Source of the DNA: Ochrobactrum sp. CGA5
GTDB taxonomy: Bacteria; Pseudomonadota; Alphaproteobacteria; Rhizobiales; Rhizobiaceae
Assembly: GCF_006345815.1 (NCBI RefSeq)
Contig: NZ_VCIG01000043.1
Location: forward strand, 124,001 to 188,000
Direction of reading: 5' to 3'
Length of the DNA: 64,000 nucleotides
Shown here: positions 1 to 7,828 of the stretch, one piece after another
Layout: each line of letters opens with the position of its first letter
How positions within the stretch are numbered: position 1 is the stretch's first letter
Notes under the pieces: generated by a model
The model's input: only the letters and a program-made list of their open reading frames with translations
Database searches by the model: none
What the model was told of the DNA's origin: nothing
Translations under genes and position numbers: made by a program

Positions 1-247
1 CCAGGAGGAACTGCGTCGAGCCGCCGTTTTCCCAGAATGGCGGGACCTTCACGAATTCACGGAACTGTTCCGTGGGATCATGCGGCGCAATGAGCGGAGC
101 AAAGATTGCAACCAGAATGATCGCGAGGAATACAAAAAGACCGATTACAGCGCCGCGATTGACGCTGAAATAAAACCAGAAATCCTTCAGCGCGCGCATC
201 TTGCCAATGTCGTTCGCGGCTTCCGGCTGAATAGCTGAGTGTGTCAT
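1..247 (-). CDS. dppC: Dipeptide-type ABC transporter permease, N-terminal part (DppC-like)
   Basis: Only the first 82 codons lie in the window; the gene runs off the left edge. The product starts MTHSAIQPEAA and has an amphipathic stretch (MRALKDFWFYF) followed by a first membrane segment at about residues 33-52, ending in APLIAPHDP. That N-terminal pattern is typical of the DppC/OppC inner-membrane subunit of peptide importers. It follows dppB on the same strand with a gap of only 7 bases, so it is the second permease of the same operon. The ATPase genes are expected beyond the window edge. Substrate is inferred from the family only. Confidence 0.85.
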   Translation of the reverse strand, partial: MTHSAIQPEAANDIGKMRALKDFWFYFSVNRGAVIGLFVFLAIILVAIFAPLIAPHDPTEQFREFVKVPPFWENGGSTQFLL

Positions 248-254
248 GATACCC

Positions 255-1262
255 TCACTTATGCCGGATACGCGGATTGATCAGACCGTACAGCAGATCG
301 ACCACCAGATTGACCACCATGATAATGGCGGCAATCAGCAGCAGACCGCTCTGCACGACCGGATAGTCGCGGCGGAAAATGGAATCGAGCATCCATTTTC
401 CGATGCCAGGCCAGGAGAAGATGCTCTCCGTCAGGATCGCACCGGCCATCAGTACACCGACCTGCAAGCCGATGGTCGTGATGACTGGGATCATGGCGTT
501 GCGCAGCGCGTGAATGCCCACGACGCGACGCGTCGGCAGACCCTTGGCGCGGGCGGTGCGCACATAGTCCTCACCCAGCACTTCCAGCATCGCCGAGCGC
601 GTCTGGCGCGCAATGACCGCGAGCGGAATGGTCGCCAGCACGATGGTCGGCAGGATGAGATGCGAGACCGCCGAAAGGAACGCGCCCTTCTGGTCCGACA
701 TCAGGCTGTCGATCAGCATGAAACCCGTCACCGACGGAAAGTAATACAGGAGCGAAATGCGGCCTGAAACCGGCGTCCACTGCAAAATGCCCGAGAAGAA
801 GATGATGAGCAAAAGCGCCCACCAGAAAATCGGCATTGAGTAGCCAACCAGCGAAATGCCCATGAGCCCCTGATCGAACCAGGAACCGCGCTTGACGGCG
901 GCGATGACGCCTGCCGGAATGCCAAGGCAGATCGCCACAATGATCGCGCAGATCGACAGCTCTACCGTGGCTGGAAACAGCGTGAAAAATTCAACGAGAA
1001 CAGGCTTCTTGGTCACCAGAGACTGGCCAAAATCGCCGTGCAGCAGGTTCCAGACATAATCCAGATATTGCTGCCAGATGGGGCGGTCAAAGCCGAGCTG
1101 CGCCATCAGTTCAGCATGGCGTTCCGGGCTGACGCCGCGCTCGCCTGCCATCAGCAGGACGGGATCGCCGGGCAGTACCCGGACGAAAGCGAAAGCAACG
1201 ATCGTGATGCCAATGAAGGTCGGCACCAGATAGATGAGTTTGTTCAATATAAAACGAAACAT
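255..1262 (-). CDS. dppB: Dipeptide-type ABC transporter permease (DppB-like)
   Basis: A 335-residue inner-membrane subunit of a peptide-type ABC importer. The start was set at MFRFILNKLIYLVPT because this is the conserved DppB/OppB beginning; the open frame extends 12 codons further upstream without family support. The classic N-terminal sequence, a periplasmic segment containing GFDRPIWQQY, about six membrane helices and the ATPase-contact (EAA) loop around EDYVRTARAKGLP are all visible. It lies between the binding-protein gene and dppC. A strong hairpin separates it from dppA (see 1276-1304), suggesting lower expression than the binding protein. The family and role are clear; the exact peptide or other substrate is not. 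Confidence 0.9.
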   Translation of the reverse strand: MFRFILNKLIYLVPTFIGITIVAFAFVRVLPGDPVLLMAGERGVSPERHAELMAQLGFDRPIWQQYLDYVWNLLHGDFGQSLVTKKPVLVEFFTLFPATVELSICAIIVAICLGIPAGVIAAVKRGSWFDQGLMGISLVGYSMPIFWWALLLIIFFSGILQWTPVSGRISLLYYFPSVTGFMLIDSLMSDQKGAFLSAVSHLILPTIVLATIPLAVIARQTRSAMLEVLGEDYVRTARAKGLPTRRVVGIHALRNAMIPVITTIGLQVGVLMAGAILTESIFSWPGIGKWMLDSIFRRDYPVVQSGLLLIAAIIMVVNLVVDLLYGLINPRIRHK

Positions 1263-1275
1263 ACAAAAACTCCGA

Positions 1276-1304
1276 CCGGGTGCGGAGGAACCCTCCACAC
1301 CCGG
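1276..1304 (-). terminator. Intercistronic hairpin between dppA and dppB
   Basis: Arms 1276-1288 and 1292-1304 pair over 13 bases with one mismatch and a three-base loop. On the transcribed (minus) strand it is followed by a run of five T. It sits between the dppA stop and the dppB start. In binding-protein operons such hairpins commonly act as partial terminators or 3' stabilisers that raise the binding protein over the permeases; that role is inferred. Confidence 0.6.
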
Positions 1305-1323
1305 CCGCTGGTGTTGTCAGACT

Positions 1324-2919
1324 TTACTCGGAGATATCGACATCTTCGAAGCGATAGTCGCCAAGCGGGCTCTGCTTGAAGCCCGTAACCTTGGCCGACA
1401 TCGGCACAAAGACCGTCGAGTGGGCAAGCGTATTCCAAGGAGCCTGCTCCTTGAAGATCACCTGCGCTTCTTCGTAAAGCTTGGTGCGCTCTTCCTGGCT
1501 GGTCGAAACCTTGGCTTTCTGGATCAAGTCTTCGAACGGCTTGTAGCACCACTGGGCACGGTTGTTGGAACCGACGCCAGCGCAGCCGAGAAGCGTACCC
1601 ATGAAGTTGTCCGGATCGCCATTGTCGCCGGTCCAGCCGAGGATAACTGAACCATCACGGTCCTTGTCGGATGACTTCTTGAGGTATTCACCCCATTCCA
1701 TCGAAACGATTTCGGCGCTGACGCCAACCTTGGCCAGATCCGCCTGCATGAGTTCAGCGGTACGACGTGCATTCGGCATGTAAGGACGGCTGACAGGCAT
1801 CGCCCACAGCTTCATCTTGAGATCCTTGACGCCAGCGGCTTCGAGAGCCTTCTTGGCTGCTTCCGGATCGTACTTGTCATCCTCGACCTTGTCGTTATAG
1901 CCCCACATTGTTGGCGGGATCGGGTTCTTGGCAACCTGGCCCTGCCCTTGGAACACGGCATCAACGATGGCCTGCTTGTTGATGGCCTGGTTCAGCGCCT
2001 TGCGGACTTCCGGCTTATCGTAAGGCGCTTTCAGCGTGTTATAAGCGAAGTAAGCCACATTGAGGCCAGCCTGTTCGTCAACCTTGAGGTTGGAATCGGC
2101 CTGAAGGCCCTTGATGTCAGCCGGAGCCGGATAGGACATCAGGTGGCATTCGCCAGCCTTGAGCTTCTGCGCGCGAACAGCAGGATCGGTCGTGATCGCG
2201 AAGACGAGATCATCGATCTTCGGACGGCCACCCCAATAGTTGTCGTTTGCCTTGAAGCGGACAACAGCGTCCTTCTGGTAAGCGACGAACTGGAACGGGC
2301 CGGTGCCGATCGGAACCTGGTTTAGATCGTCCTTCTTGCCATCGGCGGCGAGCTTGTCCGTATATTCCTTCGAAAGGATCGACGCGAAAGGCATCGAGAT
2401 ATTTGCTAGGAAAGGCGCTTCCGGACGGTTCAGCACAAACTTGACGGTATAATCGTCAACCTTGGTGATCTCCTTGATCAGCGCACCCATTTCCATGCTG
2501 TCGAAATATTCGTAGGTGATGCCAGCGGTGTACTGGTGCCAAGGGTTGTCCTTGTTGCGCATGCGATCAAACGAGAAGATCACGTCGTCTGCGTTGAAAT
2601 CGCGGGTTGGCGTAAAATAATCGTTCGAATGGAACTTCACGCCCTTGCGCAGATGGAACGTGTATTCCAGACCATCGTCACTAACATCCCAGCTTTCTGC
2701 TAGACCCGGTACAACTTTCGTCGTTCCGTTTTCAAATTCGGCAAGGCGGTTGTACACTGGATGAGCCGAGGCATCGAACGTATCACCGCCAGTATAGGCA
2801 GCGGGATCGAAACCTTCAGGAGAAGCCGGTGAGCAATACACAAAGGTCTTTGCCGATGCAGCACCGCTCATCAGAGCCACCAGCGCGGTCGCTGCCAGGA
2901 GTTTTTGGTAGAATTTCAT
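1324..2919 (-). CDS. dppA: ABC transporter periplasmic substrate-binding protein, peptide family (DppA-like)
   Basis: A 531-residue extracytoplasmic solute-binding protein of family 5. It begins [19 protein letters not shown] with a signal peptide cleaved after about ASA-22. The start was chosen for the signal peptide and a GGAGG ribosome site 7 bases upstream; the 32 codons further upstream are non-family sequence. Family features include [11 protein letters not shown] near the mature N-terminus, the [22 protein letters not shown] block and a C-terminal PWNTLAHS segment. It is first in the operon with dppB and dppC. It probably captures dipeptides, but family 5 proteins also bind haem, ALA or other peptides, so substrate is inferred. 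Confidence 0.92.
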   Translation of the reverse strand: MKFYQKLLAATALVALMSGAASAKTFVYCSPASPEGFDPAAYTGGDTFDASAHPVYNRLAEFENGTTKVVPGLAESWDVSDDGLEYTFHLRKGVKFHSNDYFTPTRDFNADDVIFSFDRMRNKDNPWHQYTAGITYEYFDSMEMGALIKEITKVDDYTVKFVLNRPEAPFLANISMPFASILSKEYTDKLAADGKKDDLNQVPIGTGPFQFVAYQKDAVVRFKANDNYWGGRPKIDDLVFAITTDPAVRAQKLKAGECHLMSYPAPADIKGLQADSNLKVDEQAGLNVAYFAYNTLKAPYDKPEVRKALNQAINKQAIVDAVFQGQGQVAKNPIPPTMWGYNDKVEDDKYDPEAAKKALEAAGVKDLKMKLWAMPVSRPYMPNARRTAELMQADLAKVGVSAEIVSMEWGEYLKKSSDKDRDGSVILGWTGDNGDPDNFMGTLLGCAGVGSNNRAQWCYKPFEDLIQKAKVSTSQEERTKLYEEAQVIFKEQAPWNTLAHSTVFVPMSAKVTGFKQSPLGDYRFEDVDISE

Positions 2920-3321
2920 TATTGTCCGCCTCCACGGAAAAACCATGCCGCGCGCACCCCATTGCTCGCAGCTTGCGCTTATCGAAACGTGTACCCCCTC
3001 ACTTTGCAAGCGCAATTTTTAGAACCAGTTCGCATTCTCAACCGATTTCGACTCTATTCATTAGATTTTTATTCCAACAATAGGCGTCATTTCGGAATAT
3101 TGCGCTAAACCTCCGTGATTTATAATATTATTCGCACCTATTTTGCATGAGCTAATGCAACTTATGCATCATTCACTTAGACGCGATGCAGATGCACCGG
3201 ATTGGTCTTAACTTGTTTGCAATTTGCCCGTTCGACACGTTTTTCCGCCGAAATCGCTGGCCTTCTCGGTAGAGACGTATTATTAAGTGGATAGCATTAG
3301 TCATATTTTCATCCGATAGTC
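2920..3321. promoter_or_regulatory. Divergent promoter region between dppA and the HugZ-like gene
   Basis: About 400 bases without a credible gene; AT-rich in 3030-3170. It must hold the promoters of both flanking, divergent genes. A short inverted repeat TTGCAT-N6-ATGCAA occupies 3143-3160 and could be a regulator site, but I cannot assign a protein to it. No riboswitch-like structure was recognised. Confidence 0.4.
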
Positions 3322-4059
3322 ATGCCCGAAGCCAATCCAATTCGTCCGACCACACCCGAGGCCATCCAACTTGCCAAAACCTTGCTGCGAACATCGCGTT
3401 ACGGTGCTATTGCCGTTTTCGACGCAACAACCGGCAGACCATTGGCAAGTCGCGTCTCTATAGCGTCAGACATTGACGGAACCCCCCTCATTCTTGTTTC
3501 CGGATTGGCAGCACACACGCCGGGGCTGTTGGCAAATCCGGCTTGCTCACTCCTTCTAGGCGAGATCGGCAAGGGAGACCCCCTCGCGCATGCGCGCGTC
3601 ACATTGCATTGTCAGGCCCTGAAAGTTGAGAAGGATTCCGCTGACTATCCTCGTATTCGGCGACGCTATCTTAATCACAATCCCAAAGGATCGCTTTACG
3701 TGGATCTAGGAGACTTTGTCTTCTTCAGGCTAGAACTGGAAAGCGCCAGCCTCAACGGCGGCTTTGGCAAGGCGTTCAACCTGACGCGGGATGACATGTT
3801 GTGCGCAGCCTCCATCAGTGTAGACTTTGCCGAGAGCGAACAAAGCGCCCTTGACGAACTCAACGAACACCATGCACTCGAGATTGCACAAATTGCTCGA
3901 CAGCTTGTGAAAAGCAGTACTTTTAAGGGGCAATGGAAAGTGATAGGGTTAGACCCTGATGGCATCGACATCGCCAGCGGCGATATCATTTTACGCCACG
4001 TGCTGCCAACGAGCCCTGATTCCGTGCGAGAAGCCGCTAGAGCCCTGACCAAACGGTAA
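3322..4059 (+). CDS. HugZ-family protein (PNPOx-like split barrel plus DUF2470)
   Basis: A 245-residue cytoplasmic protein. Residues about 10-155 form a pyridoxamine-phosphate-oxidase-like split barrel, with a characteristic PLASRVSIASDIDGTPLIL strand pair and a YVDLGDFVFFRLELESASLNGGFGKAF block. Residues about 165-240 are a DUF2470 domain. This domain order is that of HugZ-type haem-degrading or haem-utilisation proteins. Many relatives are only annotated as putative haem iron utilisation proteins, and FMN or haem binding here is inferred. No strong ribosome site precedes the ATG. It is monocistronic: the next gene (ArsR) starts 182 bases away. No neighbouring haem transport genes support the haem role. 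Confidence 0.75.
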   Translation: MPEANPIRPTTPEAIQLAKTLLRTSRYGAIAVFDATTGRPLASRVSIASDIDGTPLILVSGLAAHTPGLLANPACSLLLGEIGKGDPLAHARVTLHCQALKVEKDSADYPRIRRRYLNHNPKGSLYVDLGDFVFFRLELESASLNGGFGKAFNLTRDDMLCAASISVDFAESEQSALDELNEHHALEIAQIARQLVKSSTFKGQWKVIGLDPDGIDIASGDIILRHVLPTSPDSVREAARALTKR

Positions 4060-4171
4060 AATCCCTCCCCTGAAACAAAACCGCATTTTTTTTGGGACGA
4101 AATTGCACGTCTTTACACTGAAATGAATATAAGCAAGGGCTTTCCAAATTCGGTATATCGCCTTATTTTGT

Positions 4172-4203
4172 ATATGCATGCTTATTTAAATTCGCATGTA
4201 TAT
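4172..4203. promoter_or_regulatory. Candidate ArsR autoregulatory operator
   Basis: Inverted repeat of 10-base arms (4172-4181 and 4194-4203, one mismatch) with a 12-base spacer, ending 38 bases before the start codon of the ArsR-family gene. ArsR/SmtB regulators bind AT-rich dyads of this kind in their own promoters, so autoregulation is a reasonable inference. Confidence 0.4.
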
Positions 4204-4241
4204 TTTTAACTTTGTCGAGTCTTACGGGGGTATGACGGCAA

Positions 4242-4589
4242 ATGAGCAATGAAAATACTTTTTTTGATTTAATTGAAAACGTAGATCAGGCTGCCGACTT
4301 CTTATCGGCGCTTGCAAACAATAAGCGATTACTAATTTTGTGTAAGTTGCTTCATAATGAAATGTCGGTAGGTACGCTTGCCAAGGCGATTGATCTTAGC
4401 CAATCTGCCCTGTCTCAGCACCTAGCAAAACTACGAGCTCTTGATCTCGTTTCAACCCGTCGCGACGCACAGACTATTTACTATATGGTCTCTTCGCCGC
4501 ATATCGAGTTGATGTTGTCGACACTATCGAGTCTGTATATGAGTCCAACACCGCGCAGACACAATCTGGCGGCAGTCGCTCACGCATAA
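4242..4589 (+). CDS. ArsR-family winged-helix transcriptional regulator
   Basis: A 115-residue DNA-binding protein with one winged-helix domain: helix ADFLSALANNKRLLILCKLL, recognition helix SQSALSQHLAKLRALDLV and wing STRRDAQTIYYMV. It resembles the NolR/BigR-like branch of the ArsR family. No CxC metal site is present; the only cysteine lies in helix 3 (ILCKLL), so metal sensing by the classical arsenic site is unlikely. It is followed after 23 bases by the methyltransferase gene on the same strand, so the two may be cotranscribed. A dyad 38 bases upstream (4172-4203) may be its own operator. The signal sensed is unknown. Confidence 0.85.
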   Translation: MSNENTFFDLIENVDQAADFLSALANNKRLLILCKLLHNEMSVGTLAKAIDLSQSALSQHLAKLRALDLVSTRRDAQTIYYMVSSPHIELMLSTLSSLYMSPTPRRHNLAAVAHA

Positions 4590-4600
4590 CATCATGAGGT

Positions 4601-4643
4601 CACAGCCGTGCGATGAACGAAAACTCTCATTCGCACGGCTGTG
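4601..4643 (+). promoter_or_regulatory. Perfect 13-base inverted repeat enclosing the start codon of the TrmH-family gene
   Basis: Arms 4601-4613 and 4631-4643 are perfectly complementary and GC-rich, with a 17-base loop. The first base of the ATG (4613) closes the left arm and the GAGG ribosome site (4596-4599) lies just outside it. In mRNA this would place the start codon at the base of a very stable hairpin. It could tune translation or end transcription from the ArsR gene, although no T-run follows. Confidence 0.55.
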
Positions 4644-5440
4644 TCCAGCACGTTGACGATCCAGACGACGCCCGCCTCTTCCCCTATCGCAGCATTCGCG
4701 AAAAAGATCTCGTGGGACGCCAGCAGCGTTTTATCGCTGAGGGCAAAGTGGTTCTGAACGTCCTGTTTTCGTCTTCGGCACGCTTCGAGACGGAATCTTT
4801 GCTTGTTCTGGAGAACCGGCTTGCGGGTCTTAGTGAACAACTCAGCCAATTACCGCCGGACGTTCCTGTCTATTCCGTCCCGCAGACTACTATGGATGCG
4901 GTCGCAGGATTTCATGTTCATCGTGGTATTCTTGCAGTGGGCCGTCGCAAGACACAGCCGAGCCTTCGGACAATTCTGGATACGCTACCCGCCAAATCAC
5001 TCATTGTCGTTTTGTGTGGCATTTCCAATCACGACAATGTCGGCTCTATCTTTCGCAATGCTGCAGCCTTTGAAGCCGATTGTGTACTGATGGATGAAAC
5101 CTGTTGCGATCCGCTGTATCGCAAGGCCATTCGCGTGTCGGTCGGCGCCACGCTGAAGGTTCCATATTTCCACGGAGGGAATATCGACGAGATCATCTTG
5201 GCACTTGGCGATGCCGACTTTAATCTGCTCGCACTCAGCCCCTCTTCTTTTCTCAGTATCTATGATGCCACCAAGCATAACCGACAGGCACTCCTGCTCG
5301 GGACGGAAGGGGAAGGATTGCCGCCGCGACTGCTCACGAAGCTGCAAACAGCACGAATTCCCATGTCCACCGCGTTCGACAGTCTGAATGTCGCGACTGC
5401 ATCAGGCATCGCCTTGTCGCGCTTCAGCAAGTTCTCTTGA
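4613..5440 (+). CDS. SpoU/TrmH-family RNA 2'-O-methyltransferase
   Basis: A 275-residue SPOUT-class methyltransferase that would use S-adenosylmethionine to methylate ribose in rRNA or tRNA. The knot-domain motifs are all present: NVGSIFRNA at residues 142-150 (motif 1), LLLGTEGEGLP at 227-237 (motif 2) and MSTAFDSLNVATASGIAL at 251-268 (motif 3). The N-terminal part (IREKDLVGRQQRFIAEG) is the RNA-binding extension of this subfamily. No other in-frame start before the conserved DDARLFPYR is supported, so the start within the hairpin is retained. A 20-base bidirectional terminator separates it from convergent mnmA. The exact target nucleotide cannot be told from sequence. Confidence 0.88.
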   Translation: MNENSHSHGCVQHVDDPDDARLFPYRSIREKDLVGRQQRFIAEGKVVLNVLFSSSARFETESLLVLENRLAGLSEQLSQLPPDVPVYSVPQTTMDAVAGFHVHRGILAVGRRKTQPSLRTILDTLPAKSLIVVLCGISNHDNVGSIFRNAAAFEADCVLMDETCCDPLYRKAIRVSVGATLKVPYFHGGNIDEIILALGDADFNLLALSPSSFLSIYDATKHNRQALLLGTEGEGLPPRLLTKLQTARIPMSTAFDSLNVATASGIALSRFSKFS

Positions 5441-5453
5441 GAAAATGTCACCT

Positions 5454-5500
5454 CTGAAACAAGAAACCTCCGGCTGCTAACCGGAGGTTTCTTGTTTCAG
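5454..5500. terminator. Bidirectional terminator between TrmH-family gene and mnmA
   Basis: A perfect inverted repeat with 20-base arms (5454-5473 and 5481-5500) and a seven-base loop, beginning 14 bases after the stop codon of the rightward gene and ending 49 bases from the stop of leftward mnmA. GC core flanked by A/T runs on both sides fits a shared terminator. Confidence 0.9.
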
Positions 5501-5548
5501 CACAATCGAGCATTTCCATGCATGAAAATAGGAGATGCTCCAAATCTA

Positions 5549-6745
5549 TCAGGCTGCCGAGGCGCTTGTTGTGTTAGCAACAAGGCGGCGCAACATTTCT
5601 TCTGCCTGCGGCTCGCGTTCTGACCGACCAATAAAGCCACCGCCAAAGACACGGGCAGTGTTGCTCTCATCGGAATAAAGCACACAAGCCTGTCCTGGAG
5701 CGATTCCGCTTTCACCATCAACCAGCTCAACCCAGGTCTGGCCATCGGCATGGCGCAGCACAGCGGGGCGTGGCGGTCGGGTCGAACGAACCTTGGCGAA
5801 CACTTCCATTCCGCTCTCAGGTAAATCCTTGATAGGCGCATCGCCCAACCAATTGATGTCCCGCAGGAAGACCTTGTGTGTTTCAAGCGCTTCGCGCGGA
5901 CCAACGATAACCCGAGCATTGGCGGCATCGAGATGCACGACATAAAGTGGTTCACCCGTAGCGACACCAATACCACGGCGCTGACCGACGGTGTAGTGCA
6001 CGATGCCATCGTGGCGGCCAAGTGTACGCCCGTCGATATGGACAATATCGCCCGGATTGGCCGCTTCCGGCTTCAGCTTGGAGATGATGTCGGAATATTT
6101 GCCCTGCGGCACGAAGCAGATATCCTGGCTGTCCTGCTTTTTGGCAACAGTAAGCCCCATTTCCTCTGCAATTTCACGCACCTGAGCCTTCGGTAGGTGG
6201 CCAAGCGGGAAGCGCAGATAATCGATCTGCTCCTGCGTTGTTGCAAACAGAAAATAGCTCTGGTCGCGGTCCGTATCGACAGGACGATAAAGCGCACGGT
6301 GCGCACCATTGACACGACTGCGGATATAATGACCCGTTGCCAGAGCATCGGCGCCAAGATCGCGTGCGGTCTGTAGAAGATCGGCGAACTTCACGGTCTG
6401 ATTACATGAAACGCATGGAATTGGCGTTTCACCGCTGACGTAGGAATTCGCGAACGGGTCGATCACGGCTTCGCGGAAGCGCGCTTCGTAGTCAAGGACA
6501 TAGTGCGGGATACCGAGACTTTCCGAAACGCGGCGGGCATCTTCGATGTCCTGTCCCGCGCAGCAGGAACCGGCGCGATGAACGGCTGCACCATGATCAT
6601 AAAGCTGCAGCGTCACGCCGACGACATCGTAACCTTCACGTTTGAGAATCCCGGCCACAACAGATGAATCGACGCCGCCCGACATGGCGACGACAACACG
6701 CGTGTCTTCCGGCTTTCCCGGTAGATCGAGGCTGTTCAGGCTCAT
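5549..6745 (-). CDS. mnmA: tRNA-specific 2-thiouridylase MnmA
   Basis: A 398-residue cytoplasmic enzyme that activates U34 of tRNA-Lys, Glu and Gln with ATP and inserts sulfur to give 2-thiouridine. The PP-loop [15 protein letters not shown] lies at about residues 18-32. The catalytic cysteines are visible at Cys114 ([13 protein letters not shown]) and Cys210 (DSQDICFVP). The [16 protein letters not shown] block and the C-terminal beta-barrel are intact. The start at MSLNSLDL was preferred over an upstream in-frame codon because family similarity begins after it. A GATTC (GANTC) site lies just upstream at 6750-6754. It is monocistronic and convergent with the methyltransferase gene. Confidence 0.95.
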   Translation of the reverse strand: MSLNSLDLPGKPEDTRVVVAMSGGVDSSVVAGILKREGYDVVGVTLQLYDHGAAVHRAGSCCAGQDIEDARRVSESLGIPHYVLDYEARFREAVIDPFANSYVSGETPIPCVSCNQTVKFADLLQTARDLGADALATGHYIRSRVNGAHRALYRPVDTDRDQSYFLFATTQEQIDYLRFPLGHLPKAQVREIAEEMGLTVAKKQDSQDICFVPQGKYSDIISKLKPEAANPGDIVHIDGRTLGRHDGIVHYTVGQRRGIGVATGEPLYVVHLDAANARVIVGPREALETHKVFLRDINWLGDAPIKDLPESGMEVFAKVRSTRPPRPAVLRHADGQTWVELVDGESGIAPGQACVLYSDESNTARVFGGGFIGRSEREPQAEEMLRRLVANTTSASAA

Positions 6746-7046
6746 GATTGATTCCAGCTTCCGGGCAAGTGCCCTGCTTCTCAAAATTTAGGTTTCTGGG
6801 CCTATATAGGCTAAACTGCGGCAATTTGCCAAGGGTTCGGGAACAATCATCGTCCAGATTGCGACAGGCAACGCACACTTCCCCGCGAGATTTTCCGATC
6901 ATATGCACCAAAAAAGCCGACAGCGGGGCGAAAGCGAATATTTTTTCAAGTCTTACCAGAGAGTTACCAGCTGCTTAGGTAATTTTTAAAGCTGTCAGGT
7001 TAGTCTCCTACTCGATTAGGTCCTTGAGTGTTGTGTAGAGAGTACA
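6746..7046. promoter_or_regulatory. Divergent promoter region mnmA/sciP with a degenerate CtrA-type box
   Basis: About 300 bases with no gene. One GANTC site at 6750-6754 near the mnmA start. A TTAC-N7-TTAG motif at 6964-6978 differs by one base per half from the CtrA consensus TTAA-N7-TTAA and lies about 70 bases before sciP. SciP is known in Caulobacter to belong to the CtrA circuit, so this is a plausible but weak site. Confidence 0.35.
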
Positions 7047-7322
7047 ATGACCGATCTGGTAAGACCACGTATGAAATATGTTATCGGTCCTGATGGCAGC
7101 CCGCTGACCATCGCGGACCTCCCCCCCGCCAATACACGGCGCTGGGTCATCCGCCGCAAGGCTGAAGTCGTCGCCGCAGTACGTGGCGGGCTTCTGAGCC
7201 TTGAGGAGGCATGCCAGCGTTATACATTGACGGTGGAGGAATTCCTTTCCTGGCAATCCTCAATCGATGAGCATGGTCTCGCCGGCCTCAGGACCACCAG
7301 AATACAGCAATATCGTCACTAA
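7047..7322 (+). CDS. sciP: CtrA inhibitor SciP (DUF1153)
   Basis: A 91-residue helix-turn-helix protein. The hallmark DUF1153 sequence is complete: YVIGPDGSPLTIADLPP near the N-terminus, RRWVIRRKAEVVAAVRGGLL, then SLEEACQRYTLTVEEFLSWQ and LAGLRTTRIQQYR. In Caulobacter SciP binds CtrA and blocks its activation of target promoters during G1. Here it stands about 4 kb from ctrA itself, in a block also carrying chpT and eipA. It is monocistronic: a 10-base-stem terminator follows at 7419-7443. An imperfect GC-rich hairpin starts directly after its stop codon (about 7323-7350). Function in this organism is inferred from the Caulobacter family member. Confidence 0.93.
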   Translation: MTDLVRPRMKYVIGPDGSPLTIADLPPANTRRWVIRRKAEVVAAVRGGLLSLEEACQRYTLTVEEFLSWQSSIDEHGLAGLRTTRIQQYRH

Positions 7323-7418
7323 GGCCGTTTCTCAATAGCCGAGACGGCCCTTGGAAGACGAGGATCATGGACTGAGCGGAACAAAACCTTCCGCGAACCG
7401 ACATGGATCAACAAAACG

Positions 7419-7443
7419 AAAACCGGCCCACGTGGCCGGTTTT
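7419..7443 (+). terminator. Rho-independent terminator downstream of sciP
   Basis: Ten-base stem (7419-7428 with 7434-7443), five-base loop, GC core GGCC and trailing T-run. It lies about 97 bases after the sciP stop and 74 before the next gene. Confidence 0.8.
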
Positions 7444-7516
7444 TATTTGCAGATTCTGTTCCTATATTGTGAACTTGATGCGTTGATCGGGGCACCTATT
7501 TGTTCAGGAGGATGGC

Positions 7517-7807
7517 ATGAGCGGGACTATCGAGATTCGCAAGGAAGACAGCTCCGACGGTGGGCGTTATGCAGCTGTTCTTGACGGAAGCGAAGCCGAA
7601 ATGACCTACACGAAGCTCGGTCCATCCCTCATCTCCATTGACCATACTTTCGTGCCGGATGCGATGCGCGGAAAAGGCGTCGCGCAGGCGCTTGCCAAGA
7701 ATGCCGTTCTTGACGCGCGCCGCAGCGGATGGAAAATCATCTCGCGCTGCAGTTTCATGCATGCACAGGCTATGCGTCATCCCGACTGGTCGGATGTTTT
7801 CAGCTAG
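7517..7807 (+). CDS. Small GNAT-fold N-acetyltransferase (YjdJ-like)
   Basis: A 96-residue single-domain protein of the short GNAT class. The acetyl-CoA pyrophosphate loop is seen as DAMRGKGVAQALAKNAVLDAR (about residues 48-68). A preceding beta strand ISIDHTFVP and the terminal SFMHAQAMRHPDWSDVF complete the small fold. This length and the C-terminal HP.W pattern are typical of the COG2388 family, whose substrates are mostly unknown. A good AGGAGG ribosome site precedes the ATG. It converges on the coiled-coil gene with 21 bases between stops. Confidence 0.85.
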   Translation: MSGTIEIRKEDSSDGGRYAAVLDGSEAEMTYTKLGPSLISIDHTFVPDAMRGKGVAQALAKNAVLDARRSGWKIISRCSFMHAQAMRHPDWSDVFS

Positions 7808-7828
7808 GCGTTGTTGCTAAAACGGGGC

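Noticed and set aside
4242-4589. Arsenic-sensing ArsR
   Set aside because: The CxC metal site of true arsenic sensors is missing and no arsenic resistance genes adjoin.
7351-7584. 77-codon frame between sciP and the GNAT gene
   Set aside because: It runs through a clear terminator (7419-7443) and overlaps the supported GNAT gene; composition is not protein-like.
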